Source: Leptofilum sp041748655
Lineage (GTDB): Bacteria; Chloroflexota; Anaerolineae; Promineifilales; Promineifilaceae
Direction: 5' to 3'
Assembly (NCBI GenBank): GCA_041748655.1
Contig: JBGTCV010000006.1
Coordinates: forward strand, 1 to 64,000
Length of the DNA: 64,000 nt
Translations under genes and position numbers: made by a program
Shown here: positions 15,080-24,094 of the stretch, piece by piece
Position numbering within the stretch: the first letter of the stretch is position 1
How the letters are laid out: the number at the start of each line of letters is the position of its first letter
The notes under the pieces: generated by a model
Told to the model about the DNA's origin: nothing
Databases searched by the model: none
What the model saw: the letters and a program-made list of their open reading frames with translations, nothing else

Positions 15080-16042
15080 TTAACCTCGTCTGCGGCGTTC
15101 GCGGGTGCGGGTAGGGGCGGTGGCGTTTACGGCCGCTGCCACAATCCGATGCTCCGTAGGGGTGTTGGCCAACGCCTCGACCATGGCGGCAATGTGGGCC
15201 GGACTGCTGCCGCAGCAAGCGCCGATGATGCGTGCCCCGAAGTTGCGGACCTTCACGGCATAATCGGCCATGACGGCGGGCGTGCCGTTGTAATGCAGAT
15301 GGCCGTTCACGTATTCTGGGATGCCCGCGTTGGATTTGGCCACGAAGGGATAATTTTGACTGGTAGCGTACATCGCCTGGATGACACCTTCAATTTCTTC
15401 TGGGCCGTTGCCGCAGTTGCCGCCCAGCGCGGCCAGATTCATGGCGCTCAGTTCGGTAAAGGCCTGGACCGGGGTGATGCCCATCATGGTACGGCCGTTT
15501 GTGTCAAACGTCATGGTGGCCACGATGGGCAAATCGGTCGCCTGGCGGCAGCCTTCCACGGCGGCGCTCACTTCACTGATGTCACTCATCGTTTCAATCC
15601 ACAAAACTTCTGCGCCACCGGCGGCCAATCCCGCCGCCTGCTCGGCAAAACCAGCTACCGCATCGTCATAGGCCAGCGCCCCGACCGGTTCCATAATTTC
15701 GCCAGAAGGGCCGATGGAGCCGCCCACCACCACCAGGTTCGGTGCGGCGTCGGCTTCGGCGCGGGCCAGTTCGGCGGCAGCTTTGTTTAGCTCAAAGGCG
15801 CGGTCTTGCAGCTTGTGCAGTTTCAGGCGGAAGCGGGTGCCGCCAAAGGAGTTGGTGAGAATGATCTGAGAACCGGCTTCGATGTAGCCGCGATGCACGG
15901 CGCGAATGCGGTCTGGGTGGAGAACGTTCCACATTTCAGGCGGATCGCCCTGTTCCAGGCCTGCGTTCATGAGCATGGTGCCCATGCCGCCGTCGGCGAT
16001 TAGATAATCGTGGGTTGCCAGCAGTTGTTCTAATTTGTTCAT
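15080..16042 (-). CDS. Homocysteine S-methyltransferase family protein
   Basis: This 320-residue TIM-barrel protein has the zinc/homocysteine site of the MetH-N/BHMT family: Cys210 in GGNCGNGP and Cys276-Cys277 in GACCGSSP. IADGGMGTML near the N-terminus and ILTNSFGGT are typical. The family transfers a methyl group to homocysteine to give methionine. The donor is unclear; neighbouring MttB suggests a betaine- or methylamine-derived methyl group. The Arg-rich tail (RTRERRRRG) is an add-on. It is the first gene of a minus-strand operon, 3 nt ahead of the MttB homolog. Confidence 0.88.
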   Translation of the reverse strand: MNKLEQLLATHDYLIADGGMGTMLMNAGLEQGDPPEMWNVLHPDRIRAVHRGYIEAGSQIILTNSFGGTRFRLKLHKLQDRAFELNKAAAELARAEADAAPNLVVVGGSIGPSGEIMEPVGALAYDDAVAGFAEQAAGLAAGGAEVLWIETMSDISEVSAAVEGCRQATDLPIVATMTFDTNGRTMMGITPVQAFTELSAMNLAALGGNCGNGPEEIEGVIQAMYATSQNYPFVAKSNAGIPEYVNGHLHYNGTPAVMADYAVKVRNFGARIIGACCGSSPAHIAAMVEALANTPTEHRIVAAAVNATAPTRTRERRRRG

Positions 16043-16119
16043 AGATAAACCTCATCGCGTATAAATTCAGAGATGGTAGCTTACCGTTTTCTGCGGCTGT
16101 GTCAACAGTGGGGGCATAG

Positions 16120-16139
16120 CCTGGGGATTCATCCCCAGG
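16120..16139. repeat. Short GC hairpin over the 3' end of the DinB gene
   Basis: CCTGGGGATTCATCCCCAGG forms an 8-9 bp stem spanning the stop codon (16129-16131). It resembles the CCTGGGGCT/AGCCCCAGG hairpins at 21869-21935 and 34203-34224. It could serve as a terminator stem, but no U-run follows. Confidence 0.5.
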
Positions 16140-16584
16140 TCCGAAGCATGACAATCTGGTTAAGATGTTCGGTGTCGTGTTCAACCAGCAGCTGGACCAT
16201 GTAGCGCAATTTGGTTTCGCCCAGGGTTTCGTGGACGGCAGGGCGCTGCCACGCCCCGGCTTTGAGTGATTGCAAATAGTTGAGCGTCTGGCTGCGAGCG
16301 TTGTTGAAGCTGGTGAGCAGCTCGGCCAGCGGGATTTGGCTGGGTTCGGGGCGGGTTTCGGGGTGCAGGTAGGGAAGATACGGCCGTTCCTCCACCACAA
16401 TCCGCTGCAAACGAGCCAGGTAAAGGGATTCGATTGTGGTCAGGTGAACCAGTACATCGGCTACGGACCATTGATCGGGGGTGCGGCGCAGGTGAACGGC
16501 CGTTTCATCCGCCCGGCGCAGCATAAAAGCCAAATCTTTCGGCATACTGGCCAACGCTTCCAGCAGTACAATCCGCTTACTCAT
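16129..16584 (-). CDS. DinB-family protein
   Basis: This 151-residue four-helix-bundle protein fits the DinB/YfiT superfamily. The first metal His is likely in DVLVHLTTIES and the other pair is the HxxxH of VEHDTEHLNQI. WSVADVLVHL is the usual signature after the first helix. Members include thiol-dependent transferases (bacillithiol or mycothiol S-transferases) and many unassigned proteins, so no substrate is inferred. A second DinB protein lies at 52054. It may be co-transcribed with the NHL gene upstream (20-bp gap). Confidence 0.8.
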   Translation of the reverse strand: MSKRIVLLEALASMPKDLAFMLRRADETAVHLRRTPDQWSVADVLVHLTTIESLYLARLQRIVVEERPYLPYLHPETRPEPSQIPLAELLTSFNNARSQTLNYLQSLKAGAWQRPAVHETLGETKLRYMVQLLVEHDTEHLNQIVMLRTWG

Positions 16585-16604
16585 TTAATATCGCTATCCA
16601 ATTG

Positions 16605-18026
16605 TCAATCGTTCAGGCGATATTTTCGCACTTCGTTGCCGTTGCGGTCCATGAGCAGCAGCGCATTTTCGTCGGTGAAGAGCATGTCGAAGGCGACGCC
16701 GGGGGAGTCGAGAGCAGCCAGGTAACGGCCGTTGCTATCAAACACTTTAATCCCGAAAATATCATCGACAAAGATGCGCCCTTTGCCATCTACCGCCAGC
16801 GAAGTGGGTGAGGTGAATTGGTCGTCGGCGTCCCCTCTGCTGCCAAACTGATTGGCGAAACGGCCGTTGGCATCCAATTTGTAAATGGAATACCGACCCA
16901 GCAAAATAATATTGCCCGCGCCGTCGATGGCCACGTTATAACTCACCATGTCGAAGTTTGGAATATTGGCAAACGGGTCGGCGATGTCCAGCGTGATATT
17001 TTCGCTGTTGTCTAAACGCACCAGTCGATTTTGTGCCACCAGGTAGACACTGCCATCTGGGCCAGTGCCGACGGTTTCAAAATGGTTTCTTTGGCCGCCA
17101 GGGAGAGTGACCGTGCCTAAAAATTCCCCCGTCATGCCATTATATTTTTCAACGTTGCCGGTTTTGATTATGTACATTGTACCGCTGCGATTAACTGTCA
17201 TACCTGTCATATACAGCTCTTCTCCGGCGTTCCAGGTAGCTAAAAATTTGCCGGTTGCATCAAATATCTGAATGCGCCCGCCGCTGTAATCGCCCGTGTA
17301 GATGTTGCCATCACCATCAATGGCCAGCCGGCGCGTATCGTTAAAAAAGCCTGGCCCAATGCCTTCTTCGCCGCCAATTTGCAGCACCACCTCCGCAAAT
17401 TCGGGGTCGGCGGTGGGAATGTTGGGTAAGCTTTCCTGGATAGATTCCATAATCGACTCAGTGAGTGTCTCTGAAAGCGCGTTGGCCGTGGCGGCGGCAT
17501 TGGGCTCTGCACTGTTGTTTCCAAGCGCGCTGCTTACCCTTTGCAAGGTGGTCTCTGAGTTGGCTGGAATGATTAGCATAAGAAAGACGGCTGCGCCAAT
17601 GATGGTTAACGCCAGCATCACCAGCATCACAACACAGCCAGTTCGGATGCCGCCGCTGGTTTGTACGGTTGGGGTAGTGCTGTAGGTAGAAAAGGTGACT
17701 GCTTCTGTGTGGAAGTTTGTGCCGCCGAGGTGAATATCTTCATGTCGCTCAATGGCGTCTACCACGTCTTTGGCTTCTTTCAGGCCAACGGCAAACGTAT
17801 CGCGGAACAGTTTGATCGCTTCAATTTTACGGCCGTTCTGCACCAGCTGTACAATTTGGGCGAGAGCTTGCGTTTGTTGGCCGCTTTGGGTTGTGCGGTT
17901 GGTGCGTAAGGAATCTGGCACAATGACGGTGCTGCTGCAATAGGCACAGAGCACAGTGAGAGATTGAGCCTTGGAATCGTAGTCAAGCCGGGCCTGGCAG
18001 TTGGGACATTCAAAACTTTGTAGCAT
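16605..18026 (-). CDS. Zinc ribbon, L7/L12-CTD-like, membrane helix, NHL beta-propeller protein
   Basis: This 473-residue protein has four parts. A zinc ribbon is formed by Cys7, Cys10, Cys27 and Cys30 (CPNC...CAYC). A helical segment (about 48-92, GRKIEAIKLFRDTFAVGLKEAKD) resembles the ribosomal L7/L12 C-terminal domain. One transmembrane helix lies at about 129-152. From about 200 to the end there is a six-bladed NHL-type propeller with repeated IDGDGNIY, VDGKGRIFV and similar blades. The ribbon and L7/L12-like part would face the cytosol and the propeller the outside. The propeller could bind a ligand or the cell wall. The whole architecture is one I do not recognise as a named family. Confidence 0.75.
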   Translation of the reverse strand: MLQSFECPNCQARLDYDSKAQSLTVLCAYCSSTVIVPDSLRTNRTTQSGQQTQALAQIVQLVQNGRKIEAIKLFRDTFAVGLKEAKDVVDAIERHEDIHLGGTNFHTEAVTFSTYSTTPTVQTSGGIRTGCVVMLVMLALTIIGAAVFLMLIIPANSETTLQRVSSALGNNSAEPNAAATANALSETLTESIMESIQESLPNIPTADPEFAEVVLQIGGEEGIGPGFFNDTRRLAIDGDGNIYTGDYSGGRIQIFDATGKFLATWNAGEELYMTGMTVNRSGTMYIIKTGNVEKYNGMTGEFLGTVTLPGGQRNHFETVGTGPDGSVYLVAQNRLVRLDNSENITLDIADPFANIPNFDMVSYNVAIDGAGNIILLGRYSIYKLDANGRFANQFGSRGDADDQFTSPTSLAVDGKGRIFVDDIFGIKVFDSNGRYLAALDSPGVAFDMLFTDENALLLMDRNGNEVRKYRLND

Positions 18027-18104
18027 GTAACAGGAGCCTCCAGAAAGTTGTTGGCGGTATTGTAAAGGATTTTTGAAGCCAATTGCAATGAATTGGTTAA
18101 CAAG

Positions 18105-19529
18105 TTACTTGTCTGTTTGGGGAATGTGAATGGTGAAGGTGCTGCCCTGATCGAGGCCAGGGGAAACGGCCGTCACCGTGCCATCCATCGCCTGAATTAA
18201 TCGCTTGGCCAGGTGCAGACCCAGCCCCAACCCTGGCTTGTCGGATGCATTGCGCCCCCGGTAAAACAGTTCCCAAATTTGCTGAAGCTCATCTGGGGCA
18301 ATGCCGATACCGGAATCGGCAACGGTGATGCGCAGATGGCCATTGTGCTGGATAGTGACCAAAATTGGTTCGGTTTCGGGGGAATATTTCAGGGCGTTGT
18401 GTACAAAGATGAAGACGGTGCGGTATAAAAAGTCGTAATCTAAGGAAACGGCCGTACCCTTCTTCTTGTCAAATTGCACCACCACATTGGCTGGATCATT
18501 GGTTTCTTGCAGCAAATCTTTTTTCAAACGCTGCCCCAAGCCAACAAACGGCACAGAAATGATATTGGCCTGAAAGCTGTGAGAATGAGCCGTATTCACC
18601 ATCGAGGCGTCTGCAAGCAGCTCTGTCAGATAATAAATGGAATCGGTGATCCGCTCATGAATCGCCTCCCGCTTGTTTAGATCAAACCTATCGGCATAGC
18701 GAGTGAGCAGCTCCACCGAGTTGCTGATGACGGTGAGCGGCGTGCGAAACTCATGGGAAACCGTGGTGATGATTTGCGATTTCATCCGGCCTAGCTCAAT
18801 TTCCCGCTGATGTGCCTGCGTCAGCTGCTCCATCAGCTCCTGCTCGCGGGCAAACGCAACCGCCAGCCGATCCCGCTCTTCGGCTAAAAGCGTGGTGGCT
18901 TCTTTCTCCCGCTGCCACGCAATGGAGAAGCCGTCAAAGTAGATCCAGGTTGTAAAAAAGAAGATGCCTACGAAAAATATCCAGTCGGTATAAATATATA
19001 GGATGGATAAGAAAGGTTCCGAAAAAGTGGCCATACTACCCGAAAAAGACAGCATTCCGGCAGAAACCCCGGCGTTAGCAAAGAGCAAGGTGAGCAGGCT
19101 TGCCATAAACGCCAGCGCGCCCCCGGTTCGACCCAGCAGCAGGGTGGTCATGACAACAAAAGCGAACAAAACGGCAAAAGTAAATTCGTTGATGCCTTTT
19201 ACCAGATTTAAGAAGAAAAAAATATAAGCCAGAAAAATGAGCATCGTGCTGCGTATCCGATAATCGATTTGCCGCCTGACTGCCAGAAGAATGACGCCCA
19301 GAAATGAAAGATTGCTGATGATGATGCCCGCCCAATCTTTTTGCTGCCACAATGCCAGCGTTCCCACGGAGACGGATAAAGTGCCGAACAGAACACAAAG
19401 CCGCAAGAGGACCGTAACCACTCGTTCCCGAATATGTTGCAGGATGTTGGCGGTATCGGTTTGTTGTATAGAAAATTCCTGTAAGGGAGCAAAGAGTGAA
19501 TTTATTAGGCGGTTGGCGAAATGTTTCAT
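18105..19529 (-). CDS. Membrane sensor histidine kinase, orphan
   Basis: This 474-residue protein has about six N-terminal transmembrane helices (roughly 35-200), a short coiled linker, a HisKA domain with SHEFRTPL (phospho-acceptor His about 259) and a HATPase domain with N-box FVHNALKYSPE, G1 DSGIGI and G2 KPGLGLGLHLAK. No PAS or HAMP domain is seen, so sensing is probably through the membrane part. No response regulator gene is adjacent. The start MKHFANRL is chosen over an upstream TTG at 19589; neither has a good ribosome-binding site. Confidence 0.88.
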   Translation of the reverse strand: MKHFANRLINSLFAPLQEFSIQQTDTANILQHIRERVVTVLLRLCVLFGTLSVSVGTLALWQQKDWAGIIISNLSFLGVILLAVRRQIDYRIRSTMLIFLAYIFFFLNLVKGINEFTFAVLFAFVVMTTLLLGRTGGALAFMASLLTLLFANAGVSAGMLSFSGSMATFSEPFLSILYIYTDWIFFVGIFFFTTWIYFDGFSIAWQREKEATTLLAEERDRLAVAFAREQELMEQLTQAHQREIELGRMKSQIITTVSHEFRTPLTVISNSVELLTRYADRFDLNKREAIHERITDSIYYLTELLADASMVNTAHSHSFQANIISVPFVGLGQRLKKDLLQETNDPANVVVQFDKKKGTAVSLDYDFLYRTVFIFVHNALKYSPETEPILVTIQHNGHLRITVADSGIGIAPDELQQIWELFYRGRNASDKPGLGLGLHLAKRLIQAMDGTVTAVSPGLDQGSTFTIHIPQTDK

Positions 19530-19630
19530 AACTATTCTTGTTGGATTGCGAAATCTGCTGGTTGTTATTTGACATAACATTAGTTCCAATAATGTCTATT
19601 CTATAGATACCCAGGGGCAGTTTACACGGT

Positions 19631-21868
19631 TTATTTTGCAATCTTTCTGACGATGCGCAGCAACCACAACGGCCGTTTCACTTTGCGCCAACTCTCCCAC
19701 GCCATGACCCGACCCGATTGTTTATCCCCGGCATATTGGCGGCGGACATACAGATTGGTTAGCCGAACCAGATGGGGCTGCATCTGGTCGATCTGTTTGG
19801 CCAGGCGAGGAAAACGGCCGTATCCCCCCAAATAACCTTGAAAAGCGGCCAAAAACTCCTGTGGCGTCTGGCTGGGGACAGGGGGGCGGCCCAGCCTGGC
19901 GGCGCTTTGCTGCAAACGGCCGTAGCTCCACACCACCACATCCTGCCCCGCAGGCAGCTGCCCACGCCGCCACAGCCAAAACGCACCCCCTGCCAAAGCG
20001 GTCAGCATGATGAGTTGAGGCCAGGGAACCCGCCCTGCTGCCTCAACTTCGGGCAAGGGGGGCGGTGGACTTTCGGCAAATTCCGCTGCCTGACCGGCAA
20101 AATCATCTGGGTGGATGGCAGAGCTATCGTGTGGCGTGGCAAAAGCGGCCGTTGGCTCAAATTCTACCCAGCCAAAATCGGCAAAATAGATTTCTGCCCA
20201 GGAGTGGCTGTTAATCTGCCGCACCATCTGCACTCCGTTGCCGTCCGTGGGCTGAGCCAGGTACCCGATGGCCAACCGGGCAGGCAGACCCACCGCCCGC
20301 GCCAGCACCACCATCGCTGAGGCGTAAAAATCGCAGTAGCCCGTCTGCTGCTCAAACAAAAAATAATCCACCGGGTCTGCACTGCGCGGCGGGCTGTCTA
20401 TCTCCAACGAGTAGGGATACTGCCGCAAAAACTGCTCCAACGCCCGTGCCTGATCGTAAGGATTGGGCTGGCTGCCCGCCACTTCCTGGGCCAAATCCAG
20501 CACCCGTTGGGGCACGCCGTCCGGCAGAGCGGTGTAGCGGGCCAGAATTTGCGGGGGGATGTTGGCCACGGCCGTTTCCCGCAGCATCGCCGGTGTGGCC
20601 AGAGAGGTTTGCGAAACGGCCGTGTAGGCTGCGCCACGCCCATAGACGCGCACCAAATCGGTTTGTCCACGCCAGATCAGTTCGACATTCTGGTTGAACT
20701 GCTGTGGCAGCCCCAGGCTGTAGCGTACCAATCGTGCATCTTGCAGCCAATGCACCGTCTGCGAAACGACCGTTGTGGCCGCAGCCGCAGGCAGGGGAAT
20801 GGGCGAATTGGCCGCGATGGGTTCTGTGCGCTCCTCAGACAGTGCCCAGCCGCGCCCCGTGTACACATCGTAGCTCAATCCCCGCCAATGCACACCGGCT
20901 AAATTGGCTTCTGATTGGACAACGGCCGTCATCACCACCGTTTCATACAGCTCTGGCGCATTGCCCAGCAAATATTGCCGGGGCAAAATGCCGCTGCCCC
21001 CCACGCCGTCCGCTCCTCGCGGCTGTCCCCCCCTGCTTTCCACCCCGGCGAAGGCGCGTTCCAGCGCCGCCTCAACCTGCTGCACCGCAGGCTGCTGCTG
21101 GAAGGCGCTCACCAGCCGCTGAATGCTGAAGCTGGGCAAGGTGAGCGCGAGGGTGAGCAAAACGGCCGCAATCGCCACCGCATAGAGTAAAAGATCGGTG
21201 TGAACTTCGTCGGAATAATCGACTTGATGCGCGTCCCAGCCGTCTGCCAGCTCGATCAAATGCATGACGGCCGTTAACAGCGCCGCCAGCCCCACAAACA
21301 GACCCATCCACACAATCTGTGCCCCACCAAAGTAGCCGTTGAGCGCCAGCCCCAGCCCCATGCTGACCAGTCCCGTCAGCGGCCGGTAATGGCGAAACAG
21401 CTGCCAGCTGGCAAAAGCGGTTAGCAGGTAGCTGGCCACGGCCAGCCCCAGGGCAAAAACGACGGTTTCCTGGCTGCGCTGGCTGCTGAAAACGGCTGTT
21501 ACCCAACTCCCCACCCGGTCCAGAAAAAGCACACCGTTTTGCAGCCAAAACGGCCGCAGCGCCTCCCATCCGCCCCGCAGCGCCGCCCAAGATGGCCACA
21601 AATTTGCCAGCGTAACCAGCGAAATGAGCGCCCCGTACAAAATGAGCAAAGTCCAGGCGGGCAGGGCAGAAAGCGGCCGTTTGGCCAGCACGCTGCCCAG
21701 CAGCAGCCCGCCCAGCGCCGCCGGAATGACCACGCCATCTTCCGGCACCCAGGTAGCTTCGAGAACGGCCGTCATCAAGCAGGCCACAATTGCCACCAGC
21801 AGCAGCAATGGCAGCCATCCTTCACGGGGTTTTATTCGCTGGATTATTAAATCAACGGTACGTGTCAT
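19631..21868 (-). CDS. TgpA-like membrane transglutaminase-domain protein
   Basis: This 745-residue protein has an N-terminal block of about seven transmembrane helices (1-240, DUF3488-like), an extracytoplasmic region with a transglutaminase-like core, another helix near 630 and a cytosolic DUF4129-like tail. The papain-like catalytic triad is visible as Cys512 (TGYCDFYAS), His555 (NSHSWAEIYF) and Asp564. In Pseudomonas TgpA is an essential envelope protein. In many bacteria this gene sits next to a DUF58 gene and a MoxR ATPase. Here the DUF58 gene is 3 kb away at 24893 with redox genes between, and no MoxR gene is present. Confidence 0.88.
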   Translation of the reverse strand: MTRTVDLIIQRIKPREGWLPLLLLVAIVACLMTAVLEATWVPEDGVVIPAALGGLLLGSVLAKRPLSALPAWTLLILYGALISLVTLANLWPSWAALRGGWEALRPFWLQNGVLFLDRVGSWVTAVFSSQRSQETVVFALGLAVASYLLTAFASWQLFRHYRPLTGLVSMGLGLALNGYFGGAQIVWMGLFVGLAALLTAVMHLIELADGWDAHQVDYSDEVHTDLLLYAVAIAAVLLTLALTLPSFSIQRLVSAFQQQPAVQQVEAALERAFAGVESRGGQPRGADGVGGSGILPRQYLLGNAPELYETVVMTAVVQSEANLAGVHWRGLSYDVYTGRGWALSEERTEPIAANSPIPLPAAAATTVVSQTVHWLQDARLVRYSLGLPQQFNQNVELIWRGQTDLVRVYGRGAAYTAVSQTSLATPAMLRETAVANIPPQILARYTALPDGVPQRVLDLAQEVAGSQPNPYDQARALEQFLRQYPYSLEIDSPPRSADPVDYFLFEQQTGYCDFYASAMVVLARAVGLPARLAIGYLAQPTDGNGVQMVRQINSHSWAEIYFADFGWVEFEPTAAFATPHDSSAIHPDDFAGQAAEFAESPPPPLPEVEAAGRVPWPQLIMLTALAGGAFWLWRRGQLPAGQDVVVWSYGRLQQSAARLGRPPVPSQTPQEFLAAFQGYLGGYGRFPRLAKQIDQMQPHLVRLTNLYVRRQYAGDKQSGRVMAWESWRKVKRPLWLLRIVRKIAK

Positions 21869-21985
21869 TTTCGAAGACCTGGGGCTGAAGCCTCAGGCTA
21901 TTAACCGGACCTGGGGCTAAAGCCCCAGGCTATAAATCATCGGTGGCTAAAGCCACTCGCAAACTCGCCACTCGCAAACTCAAAT
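21869..21985. repeat. Intergenic cluster of short palindromes and heptamer repeats
   Basis: Two consecutive hairpin units of the CCTGGGGCT-AA-AGCCCCAGG type (about 21870-21930) are followed by a GTGGCTAAAGCCAC hairpin. Near-tandem heptamers of the ACTCGCC/ACTCGCA kind (about 21953-21980) come next. The cluster fills the space between the transglutaminase start and the FAD oxidoreductase stop. The same heptamers occur at 56180-56206 and inside carB (30340-30372). Confidence 0.75.
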
Positions 21986-23161
21986 AATTTTCTGCTTATT
22001 TTCAAAGACCGGCGCATTTTCCAGGATGCGGCGTGGGGAAAAGATCGACAAATCCAGGGTGGATGGCAGGCCCAGGATGCACTCGGCCAGATAGCGCCCC
22101 ACGGCGTGACACTGCTGGAAGCCGTGCCCGGAGAAGCCGTTGACCAGATAAAAGCCGCGCAGCTCTGGCCATTCGCCTAAAATGGCGTTGCCGTCGAAGG
22201 TGTTCACCGCGTACATGCCCGCCCAGCCATCCGTGACGCGCAGCGAGTCGAAGGTGGGCAAAAAGTCGGCCAGTTCAGGCCAGATGCGCTCCTCAAATTT
22301 GCTGCGCTGCCAGCTGAAATTAGTGGTGCTCACCGGATCGTCGGCGAAGGAACGGCCGCACATGAACAGTCCGTGCCCCTCGTGGATCAGGTAGGTGCCG
22401 GATGGCAGCAGCAGCAGGGGAAGGATGGTTTTGGGCTGAACGGCCGTTTCCAAAATAAACACCTGGCGCATCACCGGATCCATCGGAATTTCCACGCCGC
22501 AGGTTTGGGCGATTTGCGTGCCCCACGCCCCGGCGCTGTTGACCACCACACCCGCCTGCATCACCTCCCCATTTTGTAGCCGGACGCCGGTGATTTGGTT
22601 CGATTGGTGCAGAACGGCCGTCACTTCTGCTTCGATCAATGCCGCACCCAGCGCCACTGCCTTCTTCTTGTACGCCTCCAGCACCGCCTGGGGTGACATC
22701 GTGCCGTCGTCCCGGCCAAACGTGGCCCCGATAAACTGCGCCTCATCCAGCAGCGGATAGACGATTTTGGCTTCGCCGGGCGTCAGCCACGACACATCAC
22801 AGCCCAAACTTTGCTGCAGCGCCAGCCCCGCCCGCACCTCCTCCAGCCCTGCCTCGTCCGTCAAAAACAGGTTGCCCTGCCGCCGAAAAGCGACGTCTGG
22901 CTTCTCGCCATCGACCGCCATATCGTCGGCAAACGTCTCTAAAACTTCCAGGGCGTACTGCGACATCTGGATGTTTTCCTTCACGTTAAACTGCACCCGG
23001 CTGTTGCCATCAGACAAAATGGTGGAGGAGTATTGGTACGTTAAATCTTTTTCGATGAGCGCCACCCGCAGCTGGCTGTCGCGCCGCAGCAGGTAGGTGG
23101 CAATGGCGCAGCCCATCACCCCCGCGCCCACAAAAATGACGTCATATGGTTGGTTAGTCAT
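21980..23161 (-). CDS. FAD-dependent oxidoreductase of the DAO/sarcosine oxidase type
   Basis: This 393-residue protein has an N-terminal Rossmann FAD site (VGAGVMGCAIA, residues about 11-21) and the C-terminal GFSGHGFQQCHAVGRYLAE typical of DAO-family amine or amino-acid oxidases. Such enzymes oxidise N-methyl or D-amino acids, giving H2O2 or passing electrons on. The substrate cannot be fixed. It is upstream of neither a sox operon nor folate genes; two SDR genes precede it in the same direction with roughly 100-130 bp gaps, each filled by a repeat. Confidence 0.82.
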   Translation of the reverse strand: MTNQPYDVIFVGAGVMGCAIATYLLRRDSQLRVALIEKDLTYQYSSTILSDGNSRVQFNVKENIQMSQYALEVLETFADDMAVDGEKPDVAFRRQGNLFLTDEAGLEEVRAGLALQQSLGCDVSWLTPGEAKIVYPLLDEAQFIGATFGRDDGTMSPQAVLEAYKKKAVALGAALIEAEVTAVLHQSNQITGVRLQNGEVMQAGVVVNSAGAWGTQIAQTCGVEIPMDPVMRQVFILETAVQPKTILPLLLLPSGTYLIHEGHGLFMCGRSFADDPVSTTNFSWQRSKFEERIWPELADFLPTFDSLRVTDGWAGMYAVNTFDGNAILGEWPELRGFYLVNGFSGHGFQQCHAVGRYLAECILGLPSTLDLSIFSPRRILENAPVFENKQKII

Positions 23162-23190
23162 GCAGTGTGTTCCTCTGTTCGTGAAGAATG

Positions 23191-23255
23191 TAATTGGATA
23201 ATTGAGTAATTGGGTAAATAGATGAATGACTCAATTACCCAATTACTCAATTACC
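23191..23255. repeat. Octamer-repeat hairpin (AATTGGGT family), copy 2
   Basis: The left arm from 23191 reads TAATTGGATAATTGAG and continues with TAATTGGGT. The right arm 23228-23255 contains ACTCAATTACCC, AATTACTC and AATTACC units. The arms pair over about 17 bp (23201-23217 with 23237-23253). It fills the gap between the FAD oxidoreductase start and the SDR stop. Confidence 0.8.
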
Positions 23256-23258
23256 TAT

Positions 23259-23963
23259 CTAAACCGACCGGGTAATGCCGCCATCCACCCGGATATTTTG
23301 CCCGGTGATGTACCCCGCCCCGTCGGAGAGCAGAAAGCGCACCGTTTGGGCGATTTCGGCGACGGTGCCGTAGCGCCCCATCGGAATACGCTGGCGGCGG
23401 GCTTCCGTTTCCGGCAGGCTGTCGATGAAGCCGGGCAGGACGTTGTTCATGCGGATGCCATGGCTGGCGTATTCGTCAGCGTACAGCTTGGTGTAGGCTG
23501 CCAGCGCCGCCCGCAGTGCCGCCGAGACGGGGAAGGCAGCTTCCGGCTCAAACGCGGCGTAGGTGGAGATGTTGACCATCGCCCCGCCGCCCTGCGCAAC
23601 CATGATCGGCGTCACCAGCCGGGCCATTTTGGCTACGTTGAGCATGACCAGATCCAGCCCTTTGTGCCAATCCTCGTCGGGGATTTCCAGCAGGGGACCT
23701 TTGGGCGGATGGCCTGTGTGGTTGACGGCGGCGTCGATACGGCCGTACTTCTTCATCGCCCCCTCAACCAGTTTTTGCAAATCTTCATGGCTGGTCACTG
23801 ACCCGCTCAGCCCAAAGCCGCCCAGCTCTGCTGCCAGCGTTTCCGCCGCCCCAGACGGCGACATCAGGGCCAGATTGTAGCCCGCTGCCGCCAAATCTCG
23901 GGCAATGGCTGCGCCCATCCCCTTGCCTGCGGCGGTGACGATGGCTGTTTTTTGTGGTGTCAT
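23259..23963 (-). CDS. SDR-family protein without the usual Tyr-x3-Lys
   Basis: This 234-residue Rossmann protein has the nucleotide motif TAAGKGMGAA (about 10-19), the NHTG region (NAG equivalent) and the C-terminal GYITGQNIRVDGG of short-chain dehydrogenases. The catalytic YxxxK, expected about 22 residues before GIRMN, is replaced. The stretch reads FPVSAALRAAL, with Ser or Phe at the Tyr position and Arg or Ala at Lys. I infer a subfamily with altered chemistry or a non-catalytic role. Its neighbour at 24095 has a normal YSAGK. Confidence 0.8.
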   Translation of the reverse strand: MTPQKTAIVTAAGKGMGAAIARDLAAAGYNLALMSPSGAAETLAAELGGFGLSGSVTSHEDLQKLVEGAMKKYGRIDAAVNHTGHPPKGPLLEIPDEDWHKGLDLVMLNVAKMARLVTPIMVAQGGGAMVNISTYAAFEPEAAFPVSAALRAALAAYTKLYADEYASHGIRMNNVLPGFIDSLPETEARRQRIPMGRYGTVAEIAQTVRFLLSDGAGYITGQNIRVDGGITRSV

Positions 23964-24056
23964 GTTGATTTCCTTTTGTATCTATAAAGTTAGCCAAGAT
24001 TGGGCCAATTTGCTCTGGATAGGTAATTTACATTGAATAAATTGGCCCAATCTCCT

Positions 24057-24092
24057 GTTTACCGATTACTGTTCACCGATTACTGTCACCGG
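24057..24092. repeat. Tandem repeat of the ACCGATTACTGTT type
   Basis: Two to three near-copies of a 14-bp unit (ACCGATTACTGTTC) lie between two SDR genes. On the other strand this reads as CAGTAATCGGTGAA units, nearly the same as the in-frame repeat inside carA at 28184-28243. Confidence 0.75.
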
Positions 24093-24094
24093 CC

